Source: JABMRF01 sp964584985
Lineage (GTDB): Bacteria; Patescibacteriota; Patescibacteriia; UBA11705; JABHMO01
Direction of reading: 5' to 3'
DNA: 18,876 nucleotides
NCBI GenBank assembly: GCA_964584985.1
Contig: CAZPBK010000013.1
Location: 1 to 18,876, forward strand
Of the stretch, positions 6,821-14,414 are shown piece after piece (within the stretch, counting starts at the first letter, position 1; each line of letters begins with the position of its first letter). Made by a program: the position numbers and the translations under genes. The notes beneath the pieces are model-generated. The model was not told the DNA's origin, did not search any database, and saw nothing but the letters and a program-made list of their open reading frames with translations.

Positions 6821-7957
6821 TTATTTTAGTATCAATTTTAATTTTTTCGCTTGTTTGGACCAAGAGAATAGTTGTTCAGCTCTGAATTTTCCTTTTTCCC
6901 CCAATTCTTCAGCCCTTGAATCATCAGTTAAAAGCTTAAACAAAGCCTGATAAATTTCTTGCCCGTTCAGAGGATCCACCACCAAACCGTTGACATTATT
7001 TTCCACCGCTTCCACGGCACCGCCACTTTTTCCGGCAATAACCGGCAAACCAAAAAGGTTGGCCTCCAAGTAAACAATACCAAAACCTTCCACATCGCCA
7101 CTGTCTAATTTTCGTGAAGGCATGACAAACACCTCCGCTGTCCAATAAAATAAAGGTAAATCAGTGTCTTCAATATTTTGAAAAAATTTAACCTGTTTTT
7201 CCAAATCAAGTTCCACCACCAAGGCTTTTAATTTTTCCAGTTCAGGTCCTTCCCCTACAATTAAATATACAAAATCATTTAACTTGCTTTTTAACAAATT
7301 TAATGATTTTACGACTTGATCGTGGCCTTTTCTTTTTACCAAACGGCCGACCGTTAAAATAATTTTTTTGTTTAGCAAGCCATTATCACTTTTGAATTTT
7401 TCCAGTTCCGGATCAGTGACTTTTTCATTTTTAACATTGGGACAAGGATAGACCACCAGGTGTTTTTTTATTTTAAAACCCGATTCTTGAACCAAATTTT
7501 TGGTATATTGACTGTTGACCATAAGATAATACGCATTTTTAAAAATCAAACCGGATAAAAGTTTTTTGCTTTTTTTTCTTGTGGCATAGGCCACATCTTG
7601 TCCGTGAACGGAAACAATATACGAAATTTTAAAAATCTTTTTAATGATAAAAGCGACCGTGCCCATGGGTAAAACCTGAGCTACGATGACTTGCTTAATA
7701 TTTTGTTTTTTAACCACTTTATAAAGATGAAAAAGAGCCGGCAGCCATTTTGGCCAAAACCATTTTTTGGAACTGATTAAATTTCTGCGAAAAATTTTAT
7801 AATTTTGTTTTTGGTCAAAATACTGATCCTTGGCCTGAGCTTGAGCTAAAACAAAAAACTTGTCCGAAGGCATTTGCTCGGCCAAATTTTTCCAATAATT
7901 GGCCACTCCGCCCTTTTGTGGAGGGAAATCAATTGTCAGCAAAAGCGTTTTTTTCAT
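6821..7957 (-). CDS. Glycosyltransferase family 4 (GT-B fold)
   Basis: 378 aa. The N-terminal domain begins TIDFPPQKGGVANY (8-21), the acceptor-side glycine-rich loop of GT4 enzymes, with VHGQDV at 117-122. The C-terminal domain has VGRLVKRKG (203-211) carrying the Arg and Lys that hold the donor phosphate, LIVGEGPELEKL, and the EX7E motif as Glu290 and Glu298 in EGFGIVYLE, followed by GLPVIAGKSGGAVEAV. It should transfer a sugar from a nucleotide-sugar donor to a lipid or glycan at the inner face of the membrane; the specific sugar cannot be told. AAGGA six bases before the ATG is the only clear Shine-Dalgarno in the window. Confidence 0.93.
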   Translation of the reverse strand: MKKTLLLTIDFPPQKGGVANYWKNLAEQMPSDKFFVLAQAQAKDQYFDQKQNYKIFRRNLISSKKWFWPKWLPALFHLYKVVKKQNIKQVIVAQVLPMGTVAFIIKKIFKISYIVSVHGQDVAYATRKKSKKLLSGLIFKNAYYLMVNSQYTKNLVQESGFKIKKHLVVYPCPNVKNEKVTDPELEKFKSDNGLLNKKIILTVGRLVKRKGHDQVVKSLNLLKSKLNDFVYLIVGEGPELEKLKALVVELDLEKQVKFFQNIEDTDLPLFYWTAEVFVMPSRKLDSGDVEGFGIVYLEANLFGLPVIAGKSGGAVEAVENNVNGLVVDPLNGQEIYQALFKLLTDDSRAEELGEKGKFRAEQLFSWSKQAKKLKLILK

Positions 7958-7977
7958 AATAATTCCTTAAACCGGTT

Positions 7978-8706
7978 TTATTTTTTTAAAGTTATTATCC
8001 CAATCATGGAACCGGAACATTTTTCTTTATCTCTGCGCCAAGAAAAATATTCTTTTTTGCAACAAGTACACTGCTGATTCAAGTTTATGTTTTGTTTTTT
8101 AATACCTATCTGTTCTAATTGAAAACCAATAATGACAGACAAATCTACGGTGATTTTTTTGTTTTTCTTAACGGCAAAATCATAATTGGAAAATTTCGGC
8201 AAAATATCTTGCGTTATTTCAAAACAGCAATCTTGAATATGCGGTGCGGTGGCAATTTTAATATTTTCAATTTTTGCTCCGACTTTTAACATAGCTTTTA
8301 TTAAATTCGGTCCGCCTTTTTTCAAAATGCCCCGCCAACCGACATGAACAATTCCAATAATCTTGTTTTTAACATCAACGGCAAAAATAATCGCGCAATC
8401 AGCCGCTTCAGCTCCGATAATAATCCCGCTTTCATTGGTCACCAAACCGTCAAATCCCTGAATCCAATCGTTTTTTTTGGCTCCTCGGCCTTTATCTTGG
8501 GCGGAAACAATTTTTATTCTATTGCCATGCACTTGCTCCGGCATGATTAAATTATTTAAATCCAAATCCAAATTTTTAAAAAAATTTCTTCTGTTTTCAA
8601 CCACTCCGCTTGAGCCCCACTTAAAAGATAGTGACCCGACGTTTTTTTTGGAAAAAAAAGCTTGAATTTCTTTAACCTCCGGAAAAAGTTCAATATAATC
8701 AAACAT
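7978..8706 (-). CDS. pgeF: PgeF/YfiH-family (polyphenol oxidase, peptidoglycan editing factor) protein
   Basis: 242 aa, normal for the family. The family metal/active-site triad is present: His60 in PEQVHG, Cys104 in AEAADC, His121 in VHVGWRG. Late motif CTCCKKEYFSWRRD (213-226) matches the usual Cys-rich YSYRRD block. YfiH proteins were first called laccases; members act in peptidoglycan quality control (PgeF in E. coli) or as purine nucleoside enzymes (FAMIN/LACC1 relatives). The usual GPAIG-type block is changed to APHIQDCCFEI. The start codon overlaps the flippase stop by 8 bases, implying coupled translation. Its operon with glycan export genes fits a cell-wall job (inference). Confidence 0.9.
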   Translation of the reverse strand: MFDYIELFPEVKEIQAFFSKKNVGSLSFKWGSSGVVENRRNFFKNLDLDLNNLIMPEQVHGNRIKIVSAQDKGRGAKKNDWIQGFDGLVTNESGIIIGAEAADCAIIFAVDVKNKIIGIVHVGWRGILKKGGPNLIKAMLKVGAKIENIKIATAPHIQDCCFEITQDILPKFSNYDFAVKKNKKITVDLSVIIGFQLEQIGIKKQNINLNQQCTCCKKEYFSWRRDKEKCSGSMIGIITLKK

Positions 8707-10144
8707 TTTTTTTACTGATAAAGGTTTTTTTGAAATATTTTAATTCTTGCCAAGTAATCCCTTTGGTCAAAAAAATCATAATAGCGTAAACAAGCGCTCC
8801 AACAAAAATCAGGCCGAAAAAATGCACATTTGGTTTCAAAAACCAAATAACACCAACCATAACAGCCACACTGATCATTGACTGTATAAAGGTTTTAAAC
8901 AAAAGTTTTTTGTCGTAAGTAATTATTTTTCTCGCCACCATCAAGCCGGCCAAAAACAAAAATCCATGGGTAACTAAAAAGGTGGCTGCGGCTCCGATAT
9001 AACTGTATTGGGGAATTACCAGCAAGTTAATAATTATATTGATAATCATGGTCGTGCCTACCAAAAAAGTATTGGTCAAATGTCTGTTGCACCCGTTCAA
9101 AAGAGAACCCAACGGAAAATTCAAAAAAACAAAAATTAAACCGCAAATCAATATTTGTAAAGGAATAACCGAAGGCAAATACTCGTTTCCGTAAAAAAAG
9201 TTTATTATTGGCTTGGCCAAAACGGCAATTCCCGCGGAAATCGGCAAAACCACCACCATTAAAAACTTCATTACTTTATCAAAAGTTAATTTAAGCTGAT
9301 CCTTGTCATGAACAAAATGCCGGGAAAAGGCCGGAAATATAGCCGCGGCCAAAGCGGCCGGAATAAATTGCAAGGCAAAAGGTATTTTCATAGCCACACT
9401 GTAAAAACCCACTGCTCTATCACCTATCATCTTGGACAAAAAAACCGTGTCAATATAACCGTAAATCCGGCTAAAAATGGCAATAAGAGCAAAAGGCACT
9501 CCGATTTTAAATAAGTATTTACCCAGTCTTTTATCAAACTTTAGTTTAAACTTTATTTTTAGCTTTTTTCTGACCGAACAAGCGGAAAAGATTAAACTGA
9601 ACAAACTGCCTCCGACAAAGGGCAACATTAAATAAATAAGTGGTAATCGTAAAAATAAAACGGTCAATCCCACACCAACAATAATGATCTGGTTTATAAC
9701 AATGGAAATCGCTTCCAGTTTCAGGTTTCTGGCTCCGCGAAAAGCCCCCCAAAAACTGACCGCAAACTGATCCAAGGCCATAATTAATCCGGCCACATAA
9801 ACCAAATTTTTGGTTACCTGGGGATATCCCATTATATTTATCAGCAAAAAAATAACGCCATAAACAAAAACCGCCAATACCAACTTTATACTCAAAGCTG
9901 AAGATAAAATATCCCGTGCTTTTTGTTTTCCTTTGGCCAATTCTCTAATCAAAGCCTGTGTCAGACCAAAATCAACCATAACCGCAAAAATGGTGGTAAA
10001 AGAAAGTGCAAAAGTATATTTGCCCAAATCCTCAACTCCGATAAAACGAGCTACCATGACAAAATAAAAAAACGACAATATTTTTTGTCCAATATAGGCC
10101 ACTGTTAAATAGGTTGTATTTTTAGTTACGCTTTGCTCTGACAT
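8699..10144 (-). CDS. Polysaccharide flippase, Wzx/MATE-like (MOP superfamily)
   Basis: 481 aa integral membrane protein with about 12-14 hydrophobic helices along its length. The opening TTYLTVAYIGQKILSFFYFV, the RFIGVEDLGKYTFALS block and the later FYSVAMKIPFALQFIPAALA and FFYGNEYLPS segments are typical of RfbX/Wzx-type oligosaccharide flippases. These move undecaprenyl-linked sugar units across the inner membrane. First gene of the four-gene envelope operon, with its own promoter whose -10 ends about 9 bases before the ATG, so the mRNA is nearly leaderless. It could instead be a lipid II-type flippase, but MurJ signatures were not seen. Confidence 0.88.
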   Translation of the reverse strand: MSEQSVTKNTTYLTVAYIGQKILSFFYFVMVARFIGVEDLGKYTFALSFTTIFAVMVDFGLTQALIRELAKGKQKARDILSSALSIKLVLAVFVYGVIFLLINIMGYPQVTKNLVYVAGLIMALDQFAVSFWGAFRGARNLKLEAISIVINQIIIVGVGLTVLFLRLPLIYLMLPFVGGSLFSLIFSACSVRKKLKIKFKLKFDKRLGKYLFKIGVPFALIAIFSRIYGYIDTVFLSKMIGDRAVGFYSVAMKIPFALQFIPAALAAAIFPAFSRHFVHDKDQLKLTFDKVMKFLMVVVLPISAGIAVLAKPIINFFYGNEYLPSVIPLQILICGLIFVFLNFPLGSLLNGCNRHLTNTFLVGTTMIINIIINLLVIPQYSYIGAAATFLVTHGFLFLAGLMVARKIITYDKKLLFKTFIQSMISVAVMVGVIWFLKPNVHFFGLIFVGALVYAIMIFLTKGITWQELKYFKKTFISKKNV

Positions 10145-10152
10145 ACGGATTG

Positions 10153-10181
10153 ATTATATCAAAAAAAACACCTAAATTCAA
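10153..10181 (-). promoter_or_regulatory. Promoter of the flippase-pgeF-GT4-pyrH operon
   Basis: -35 TTGAAT (10181-10176), 17-base spacer, perfect -10 TATAAT (10158-10153). Predicted start around 10146 is almost at the ATG (10144), so the transcript has practically no leader. Confidence 0.8.
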
Positions 10182-10182
10182 C

Positions 10183-10212
10183 AAAAAAATCCTCCTTACG
10201 GAGGATTTTTTT
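10183..10212 (-). terminator. Intrinsic terminator of the alpha operon
   Basis: Perfect 13-base stem (10183-10195 with 10200-10212), loop of 4, core TCCTCC/GGAGGA, seven T after the core on the minus strand. It lies 10 bases after the rpsI stop and just before the next operon's promoter. The mirrored A tract would let it also work on the plus strand. Confidence 0.94.
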
Positions 10213-10222
10213 ATATAAGCTA

Positions 10223-10693
10223 TTATCGTTTTTTCCATTGAGGAGACTTTCTGGCTCTTTTAAGACCGGGTTTTTTCCTTTCTTTTTTCCGATCATCTCT
10301 GGTGATATACCCGGCTTTTTTCAAAGGTTTTTTAAAGTTTGGATTCAGCAATAACAAAGCCCTTGAAATACCATGTCTTATAGCTTCAGCTTGAGCATTC
10401 TTTCCTCCTCCTTTCACTTTTACGGTAACATCCAGCTTATCTTCCTGACCCACCATCTTCAAAGGATCATTTATTTTAGATTGCAATTCCGGAGTCGGAA
10501 AAACTTCTTTAACATCTTTATTATCAACGGTAAGTTTACCCTCTCCTTTTTTGTATACCCGAACCTGAGCAACGGCTGTTTTTCTTCTACCCACGCCATA
10601 TAAATACTCCTGTTTGTCCGAAATTTTCTCTTGTACCGCTTCTTTTTCCTCAATAGTTTTTTCAGCGGTTTTTGTTGTAGTTTCTTTTGCCAT
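10223..10693 (-). CDS. rpsI: Ribosomal protein S9 with N-terminal tail
   Basis: 156 aa against about 130 usually. Residues 1-28 form a Lys/Glu/Thr-rich tail. The core starts EYLYGVGRRKTAVAQVRVY, and contains VKVKGGGKNAQAEAIRHGISRALL and a C-terminal basic tail ending SPQWKKR, the segment that reaches the P-site tRNA in the 30S subunit. Last gene of the operon, 2 bases after rplM and immediately before the terminator; the rplM-rpsI pairing is standard in bacteria. Confidence 0.97.
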   Translation of the reverse strand: MAKETTTKTAEKTIEEKEAVQEKISDKQEYLYGVGRRKTAVAQVRVYKKGEGKLTVDNKDVKEVFPTPELQSKINDPLKMVGQEDKLDVTVKVKGGGKNAQAEAIRHGISRALLLLNPNFKKPLKKAGYITRDDRKKERKKPGLKRARKSPQWKKR

Positions 10694-10695
10694 AA

Positions 10696-11046
10696 TTATT
10701 TAACAAATTTTAACCTTTTTATCATTTCCCCTCTTAATTTATTCTTCGGCAACATATTGTAAACCGCACTTTTAAGAATAAATTCCGGGTCCTTTTTTAA
10801 TTTCAACTTCAAAGATTCTTTTTTCATTCCTCCCGGATATCCGGAATAACTGTAATACATGGATTGCTCCATTTTTTTTCCGGTAAACTTCATTTTCTCC
10901 ACATTACTAACTTCCACAATATCACCATTATCAGCATTGGGCTGATAATCAACTTTGTGTTTACCGACCAACAAAACAGCTATTTGGCTAGCTAATCGAC
11001 CCAAAACTTTTTTTTCAGCATTGATTTTATGTGTTTTTCTTGACAT
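10696..11046 (-). CDS. rplM: Ribosomal protein L13, short form
   Basis: 116 aa against about 142. The core is intact: HKINAEKKVLGRLASQIAVLL, GKHKVDY, NGDIVEVSNVEKMKFTGKKM, SYSGYPGGMK and SAVYNMLPKNKLRGEMIKRLKFV. Missing are roughly a dozen residues at the N-terminus before the Asp/Asn-Ala start of the core and about 15 C-terminal residues (the usual HPHxAQ region). Both neighbours sit within 3 bases, so this is not a frameshifted longer gene. L13 is an early-assembly 50S protein. Confidence 0.96.
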   Translation of the reverse strand: MSRKTHKINAEKKVLGRLASQIAVLLVGKHKVDYQPNADNGDIVEVSNVEKMKFTGKKMEQSMYYSYSGYPGGMKKESLKLKLKKDPEFILKSAVYNMLPKNKLRGEMIKRLKFVK

Positions 11047-11048
11047 AA

Positions 11049-11399
11049 TTAAACTAATTCAATAATGGCCATCGGAGCATTGTCTCCCTGCCTGTTATTT
11101 AATTTTATAATTCTTGTATATCCGCCTTTTCGTTCTTTATATTTGGGTCCGATTTCCTTTACCAACTTATCAACCGCTTCTTTTTCATAAAAAAACCTTG
11201 CCAGTCTTCTACGGCTAAATAAATCATCCTTTTTACTCAAGGTTATATATTTTTCCACAACCGGTCTTAAAGCCTTAGCTTTTCCCAGACTGGTTTTGAT
11301 TTTTCCGTTTAAAACCAAATTTGTAGCCAAATTTCTTAATAAAGCTTTTCTCGGCCCCAACTTTCGGCCTAATACTATATTTTTTCTGCGATGTCTCAT
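11049..11399 (-). CDS. rplQ: Ribosomal protein L17
   Basis: 116 aa, the normal size. Starts MRHRRKNIVLGRKLGPRKAL with LLRNLATNLVLNGKIKTSL, as in bacterial L17, followed by AKALRPVVEKYITL and a C-terminal GGYTRIIKLNNRQGDNAPMA. It binds 23S rRNA near the exit tunnel. The start lies 2 bases after the rpoA stop, as in the classical rpoA-rplQ order. Confidence 0.97.
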   Translation of the reverse strand: MRHRRKNIVLGRKLGPRKALLRNLATNLVLNGKIKTSLGKAKALRPVVEKYITLSKKDDLFSRRRLARFFYEKEAVDKLVKEIGPKYKERKGGYTRIIKLNNRQGDNAPMAIIELV

Positions 11400-11401
11400 A
11401 A

Positions 11402-12103
11402 TTATTTTTTATCTTCCTTTTTAGTAAATAGTGAAAAATGATCAATTAACACCTTTGAAGCTTGACTTACGGCTTCTTCCGGACTTATTGTTCCGTCGGT
11501 TTCAATATCCATTGTCAACTTATCATAGTTGGTAATGTCTCCGACACGAGTTGGTTCAACTTTGTACCCGACTTTTACCACCGGAGAAAAAACAGAATCA
11601 ATCAAAATTGTTCCCAATTCAATATCATCTTTTGACCTTTCTTCAGTCGGCCAATAACCTCTGCCTTGTTGCACGGTAACCTCCATTTCCAATTCCGCTT
11701 TTTTATCGGTCAGATTGGTGATTACCAAATCTTTGTTTATAATTTCCACATCACTGTTTTTTTCAAAATCAGCAGCGGTTACCTTTTTTTGTCCCTTGGC
11801 TGAAAGTTTTAAAACAACCGGCTCGTCCTTAAAAACTTTTAGTTTTAACTCTTTCAAGTTCAAACAAATTTTCAAGATATCATCTTTTACATTCTCCAAA
11901 GCGGAAAATTCCTGATCCACTCCTTTTATCTTTACTGCGGTCACGGCCGCTCCCGGCAAAGATGATAACAGCACCCGACGCAAAGCGTTACCAATAGTGG
12001 TACCATAACCAAAATAGCAAGGTTCCACGGTAAAAGTGGCGCTATTTGATTTTTTCTTGCTTTCTTCAAAAGAAATTTTTGAAGGTAAAAGTAATTCTTC
12101 CAT
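11402..12103 (-). CDS. rpoA: RNA polymerase alpha subunit without C-terminal domain
   Basis: 233 aa against about 310-330. The whole N-terminal assembly domain is present: FTVEPCYFGYGTTIGNALRR, VLLSSLPGAAVTAVKIKGV, the VQQGRGYWP block, DSVFSPVVKVGYKVEPTRVG and NYDKLTMDIETDGTISPEEA, ending in a dimerisation helix (SQASKVLIDHFSLF) and a short charged tail TKKEDKK. The linker and the helix-hairpin-helix alpha-CTD, which contacts UP elements and activators, are absent. The stop is followed after 2 bases by rplQ, so no remnant is hidden downstream. A structured 130-base spacer precedes the gene. Confidence 0.96.
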   Translation of the reverse strand: MEELLLPSKISFEESKKKSNSATFTVEPCYFGYGTTIGNALRRVLLSSLPGAAVTAVKIKGVDQEFSALENVKDDILKICLNLKELKLKVFKDEPVVLKLSAKGQKKVTAADFEKNSDVEIINKDLVITNLTDKKAELEMEVTVQQGRGYWPTEERSKDDIELGTILIDSVFSPVVKVGYKVEPTRVGDITNYDKLTMDIETDGTISPEEAVSQASKVLIDHFSLFTKKEDKK

Positions 12104-12233
12104 ATTTTTTTATTATTCGCCGTTTTAATATCTTAGTGATAATTAAAACAGCAAACCTCATTAACGAGTTTTAACTGACTTCGGACTTATGGTTGTCCCA
12201 CGCCAGTATAAATTAAAAATATAACTTTTATCT
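12104..12233 (-). promoter_or_regulatory. Structured spacer before rpoA, possible leader or RNA switch
   Basis: This 130-base gap is the longest in the operon. Reading the minus strand, AGTTAAAAC (12176-12168) can pair with GTTTTAATT (12149-12141) around an inner hairpin CTC/GAG (12168-12157). The same middle arm can instead pair with ATTAAAAC (12129-12122), so the two stems exclude each other. A small GGAC/GTCC hairpin lies upstream. A lone -10-like TATACT (12210-12205) has no good -35. No ORF of note. Confidence 0.5.
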
Positions 12234-12869
12234 TTATCTGGAATAAAACTCAATAATAGCTTTCATATCAAAAGCCAATGCGGCTTTTTCCAGCTCAGGC
12301 AAATCCAACACGGTAATTTCCAAGGACTTTATGTCAATATTCAACCAATCCGGATAATCTTGGTTCTTCAATCTTTCGGTCAATCCTTTGAACATTCCAG
12401 CTTCTTTTCCGGACGGATTAATGGTTATCTTATCTTTTAATTTCACTTGATATGAAGGAATATCCAATTTCTTGCCGTTCACCAAGAAATGTCCATGCCT
12501 GATAGCCTGTCTGGCGGCGTCTCTGCTTACGGAAAAACCCGCGCGATAAAGAGTATTATCAAATCTTGTTTCCAATTGTTTGAATAAATTATCACCGGTT
12601 TCACCTTTTTGCTTCATGGCTTTTTTATAATAGTTATAAAATTGTTCTTCCAAAATACGATAAGTTCTTCTGGCTTTTTGTTTTTCCCTAAGCTGACGTC
12701 CATAATCGGTCATTCTGGCACCGCGTCTCAACTTATTGCCGTGAACCCCGGGAATATAGTTTCTTTTCACCATGGCGCATTTTGAACTATAGCAACGTTC
12801 GCCTTTCAAAAAAAGCTTGGTTCCCTCTCTGCGACATTGTTTGCATTTTGGATCTAGATTTCGTGCCAT
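12234..12869 (-). CDS. rpsD: Ribosomal protein S4, zinc-binding form
   Basis: 211 aa, normal. The N-terminus has the four-cysteine knuckle Cys9, Cys12, Cys26, Cys31 found in C+ type S4 proteins. Then NYIPGVHGNKLRRGARMTDY, an EKQKARRTYRILEEQF region, and the S4 RNA-binding domain RFDNTLYRAGFSVSRDAAR with QAIRHGHFLVNGKKLDIPSY. It ends EFYSR, the typical IVEFYSR-like end. S4 nucleates 30S assembly and in many bacteria represses its own operon; the structured spacer just downstream could be a target (inference). Confidence 0.97.
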   Translation of the reverse strand: MARNLDPKCKQCRREGTKLFLKGERCYSSKCAMVKRNYIPGVHGNKLRRGARMTDYGRQLREKQKARRTYRILEEQFYNYYKKAMKQKGETGDNLFKQLETRFDNTLYRAGFSVSRDAARQAIRHGHFLVNGKKLDIPSYQVKLKDKITINPSGKEAGMFKGLTERLKNQDYPDWLNIDIKSLEITVLDLPELEKAALAFDMKAIIEFYSR

Positions 12870-12908
12870 ATTTATTTATTTCTATTGATTCATTTATAAT
12901 TTATATAA

Positions 12909-13478
12909 TTAAACTCTTCTCGGTTTTCTTTTTCTGCAACCGTTATGAGGAATAGGGGTAATGTCTTTTATACTCATTACATTTAATCCGTTGGAATTCA
13001 AACCTCTCACTGCAGACTCTCTCCCCATGCCAACACCTTTAACAAAAACATTAACATCTTTCAACCCGGAGGCTTTAGCTTTTTCCACAGCATCTCTAAC
13101 AATAACCGTAGCGGCAAAAGGAGTGGCTTTTTTCGGTCCCTTAAAGCCGTTTATACCGGCATTGGAAAAAGCAATTACATTTCCGGCTTGGTCAGTCAAT
13201 GTAACAATAGTATTATTATAAGTGGCCTTTATGTAGGCTCTACCCACAGCCACATTTTTAACGGCTTTTCTTTTTTTACCTCCCTTATTTTTGGAAGTGC
13301 CAACTTTTTTTCCTTTGGATTGTTTGGCCTTGATGGCGGCAAATTGCTCATCAGATAAATCAGAACTTTCTTGTTTTTTTTGTTCTTTTTTTTCAGGAGT
13401 ACCCAAAGAATCGGAATCTTTTTTCAATTCTTCTTTTTGCTTTTTCTCCTGTTCAATTTTGTTATTGTCTTCTGGCAT
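12909..13478 (-). CDS. rpsK: Ribosomal protein S11 with about 60-residue charged tail
   Basis: 189 aa against about 129. Residues 1-70 are low-complexity and rich in Lys, Glu, Gln, Ser and Asp. The core follows: VGRAYIKATYNNTIVTLTDQ, GNVIAFSNAGINGFKGPKKA, TPFAATVIVRDAVEKAKA, VFVKGVGMGRESAVRGL and the C-terminal ITPIPHNGCRKRKPRRV, all typical of bacterial S11 on the 30S platform. No later ATG exists before the core, so the tail is real unless a non-ATG start is used. Sits 45 bases after rpsM and 39 before rpsD. Confidence 0.96.
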   Translation of the reverse strand: MPEDNNKIEQEKKQKEELKKDSDSLGTPEKKEQKKQESSDLSDEQFAAIKAKQSKGKKVGTSKNKGGKKRKAVKNVAVGRAYIKATYNNTIVTLTDQAGNVIAFSNAGINGFKGPKKATPFAATVIVRDAVEKAKASGLKDVNVFVKGVGMGRESAVRGLNSNGLNVMSIKDITPIPHNGCRKRKPRRV

Positions 13479-13523
13479 AATCTGTTGAATATAAGTTAAC
13501 TTGGATATCTACTGTAAGATTTA

Positions 13524-13910
13524 TTATGTTTTTTGAGCCGGAGGTTTTTTCCCACTTCCGATAGTTTTTCGAACATTGCCTCTAACCGAACGGCTATTGG
13601 TTTTTGTTCTTTGTCCTCTTGCCGGTAATCCTTTGGCATGACGACTGCCACGAAAGGCTTTTATTTCTTTTAATCTTTTTATGTTGGTTAAGGTTTCCCT
13701 TCTTAAAGCTCCTTCAATTTTGTATTTTTCAACTTCAGTTCTTAGTTTATTGATAATTTCTTCGGATAAATCTTTGGTTCTGGTATTTGGATCAATGTTT
13801 AAACTTTTTACAATATCCCTTGCTCTGGCCATACCTATACCAAAAACGTAAGTCAAAGCAATTACAATTATTTTTTCATTGGGAATATTTACACCTGCTA
13901 TTCTAGCCAT
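13524..13910 (-). CDS. rpsM: Ribosomal protein S13
   Basis: 128 aa, near the usual 120. MARIAGVNIPNEKIIVIALTY, FGIGMARARDIV, GALRRETLTNIKRLKEIKAF with RGSRHAKGLPARGQRTKTN and the basic tail are diagnostic of S13, the 30S head protein that contacts P-site tRNA and L5. It starts 25 bases after rpmJ, in classical alpha-operon order. Confidence 0.97.
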   Translation of the reverse strand: MARIAGVNIPNEKIIVIALTYVFGIGMARARDIVKSLNIDPNTRTKDLSEEIINKLRTEVEKYKIEGALRRETLTNIKRLKEIKAFRGSRHAKGLPARGQRTKTNSRSVRGNVRKTIGSGKKPPAQKT

Positions 13911-13935
13911 AATAAATTAATGAGTTATTAAAAAA

Positions 13936-14049
13936 TTATCCTTGCTTTTGTTTATGCTTAGGGTTTTTACATACTACGCGCAAACGTCCGTTTCTACGAA
14001 CAATGCGACAATCCTTACAAATTTTTTTAACCGATGATCGGATTTTCAT
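13936..14049 (-). CDS. rpmJ: Ribosomal protein L36
   Basis: 37 aa, easily missed because of its size. It starts MKIRSSVKKICKDCRIVRRN and ends VVCKNPKHKQKQG, closely matching bacterial L36. The zinc ligands Cys11, Cys14, Cys27 and His32 are all present, so this is the zinc-binding (C+) form. It lies between infA and rpsM as in most bacteria, downstream of an attenuator-like hairpin. Confidence 0.96.
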   Translation of the reverse strand: MKIRSSVKKICKDCRIVRRNGRLRVVCKNPKHKQKQG

Positions 14050-14068
14050 AAATGCACAAGAATAAAAA

Positions 14069-14105
14069 CCACTGATTATGTGCGTGTCTGACACATAATG
14101 GGTGG
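14069..14105 (-). terminator. Hairpin with T tract between infA and rpmJ, possible attenuator
   Basis: Minus strand: CCAC pairs GTGG (14105-14102 with 14072-14069), a 2-base mismatch, then ATTATGTG pairs CACATAAT (14099-14092 with 14082-14075), loop of 9, followed by TTTTT (14068-14064). This has the form of an intrinsic terminator inside the operon. A competing hairpin GTGT/ACAC (14094-14084) overlaps it. Confidence 0.6.
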
Positions 14106-14124
14106 CATTATAAAACTTATTTTT

Positions 14125-14340
14125 TTAATACCGGTAAACAATTCTGCCCTTATTCAAATCATAAGGCGTTAACTCCACTTTAACTTCGTCGCCCACCAAT
14201 ATTCTGATTCGATTCATTCGCATTTTTCCAGACAAATGTGCCAGAATTGTATGACCATTTTCCAAAGTAACTTTGAAGGCTGCTGAAGGCAGTAATTCCT
14301 CTACAACACCCTTCATTTCAATAACATCTTTTTTGGCCAT
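14125..14340 (-). CDS. infA: Translation initiation factor IF-1
   Basis: 71 aa, the family's normal size, a single S1/OB-fold domain. MAKKDVIEMKGVVEELLPSA, FKVTLENGHTILAHLSGKMR, then MNRIRILVGDEVKVELTPYD and LNKGRIVYRY match bacterial IF-1 along the entire length. It binds the ribosomal A site with IF-2 and IF-3 during initiation. First gene of the alpha operon; the predicted mRNA start is only about 12 bases before the ATG. Confidence 0.98.
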   Translation of the reverse strand: MAKKDVIEMKGVVEELLPSAAFKVTLENGHTILAHLSGKMRMNRIRILVGDEVKVELTPYDLNKGRIVYRY

Positions 14341-14358
14341 GAAAAAATGATTAACTTA

Positions 14359-14386
14359 ATTATAAACGTTTTAAAAAAAATGTCAA
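14359..14386 (-). promoter_or_regulatory. Strong promoter of the infA/alpha operon
   Basis: Perfect -35 TTGACA (14386-14381), 16-base spacer that includes eight T, perfect -10 TATAAT (14364-14359). Predicted start near 14352, giving a leader of about 12 bases without a Shine-Dalgarno. Confidence 0.92.
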
Positions 14387-14388
14387 TA

Positions 14389-14414
14389 GAAAAATGCTAA
14401 ATTAAGCACTTTTC
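14389..14414 (-). terminator. Terminator-like hairpin just upstream of the infA promoter
   Basis: Minus strand GAAAAGTGCT (14414-14405) pairs with AGCATTTTTC (14398-14389) over 10 bases with one G-U, loop of 6; a run of five T lies in the 3' arm. It would end transcripts coming from mutL or from the promoter at 14508-14536. Confidence 0.6.

Noticed and set aside
10696..11046. L13 as a frameshifted or truncated gene
   Set aside because: Both neighbours lie within 3 bases and the core is unbroken, so the short form is genuine.
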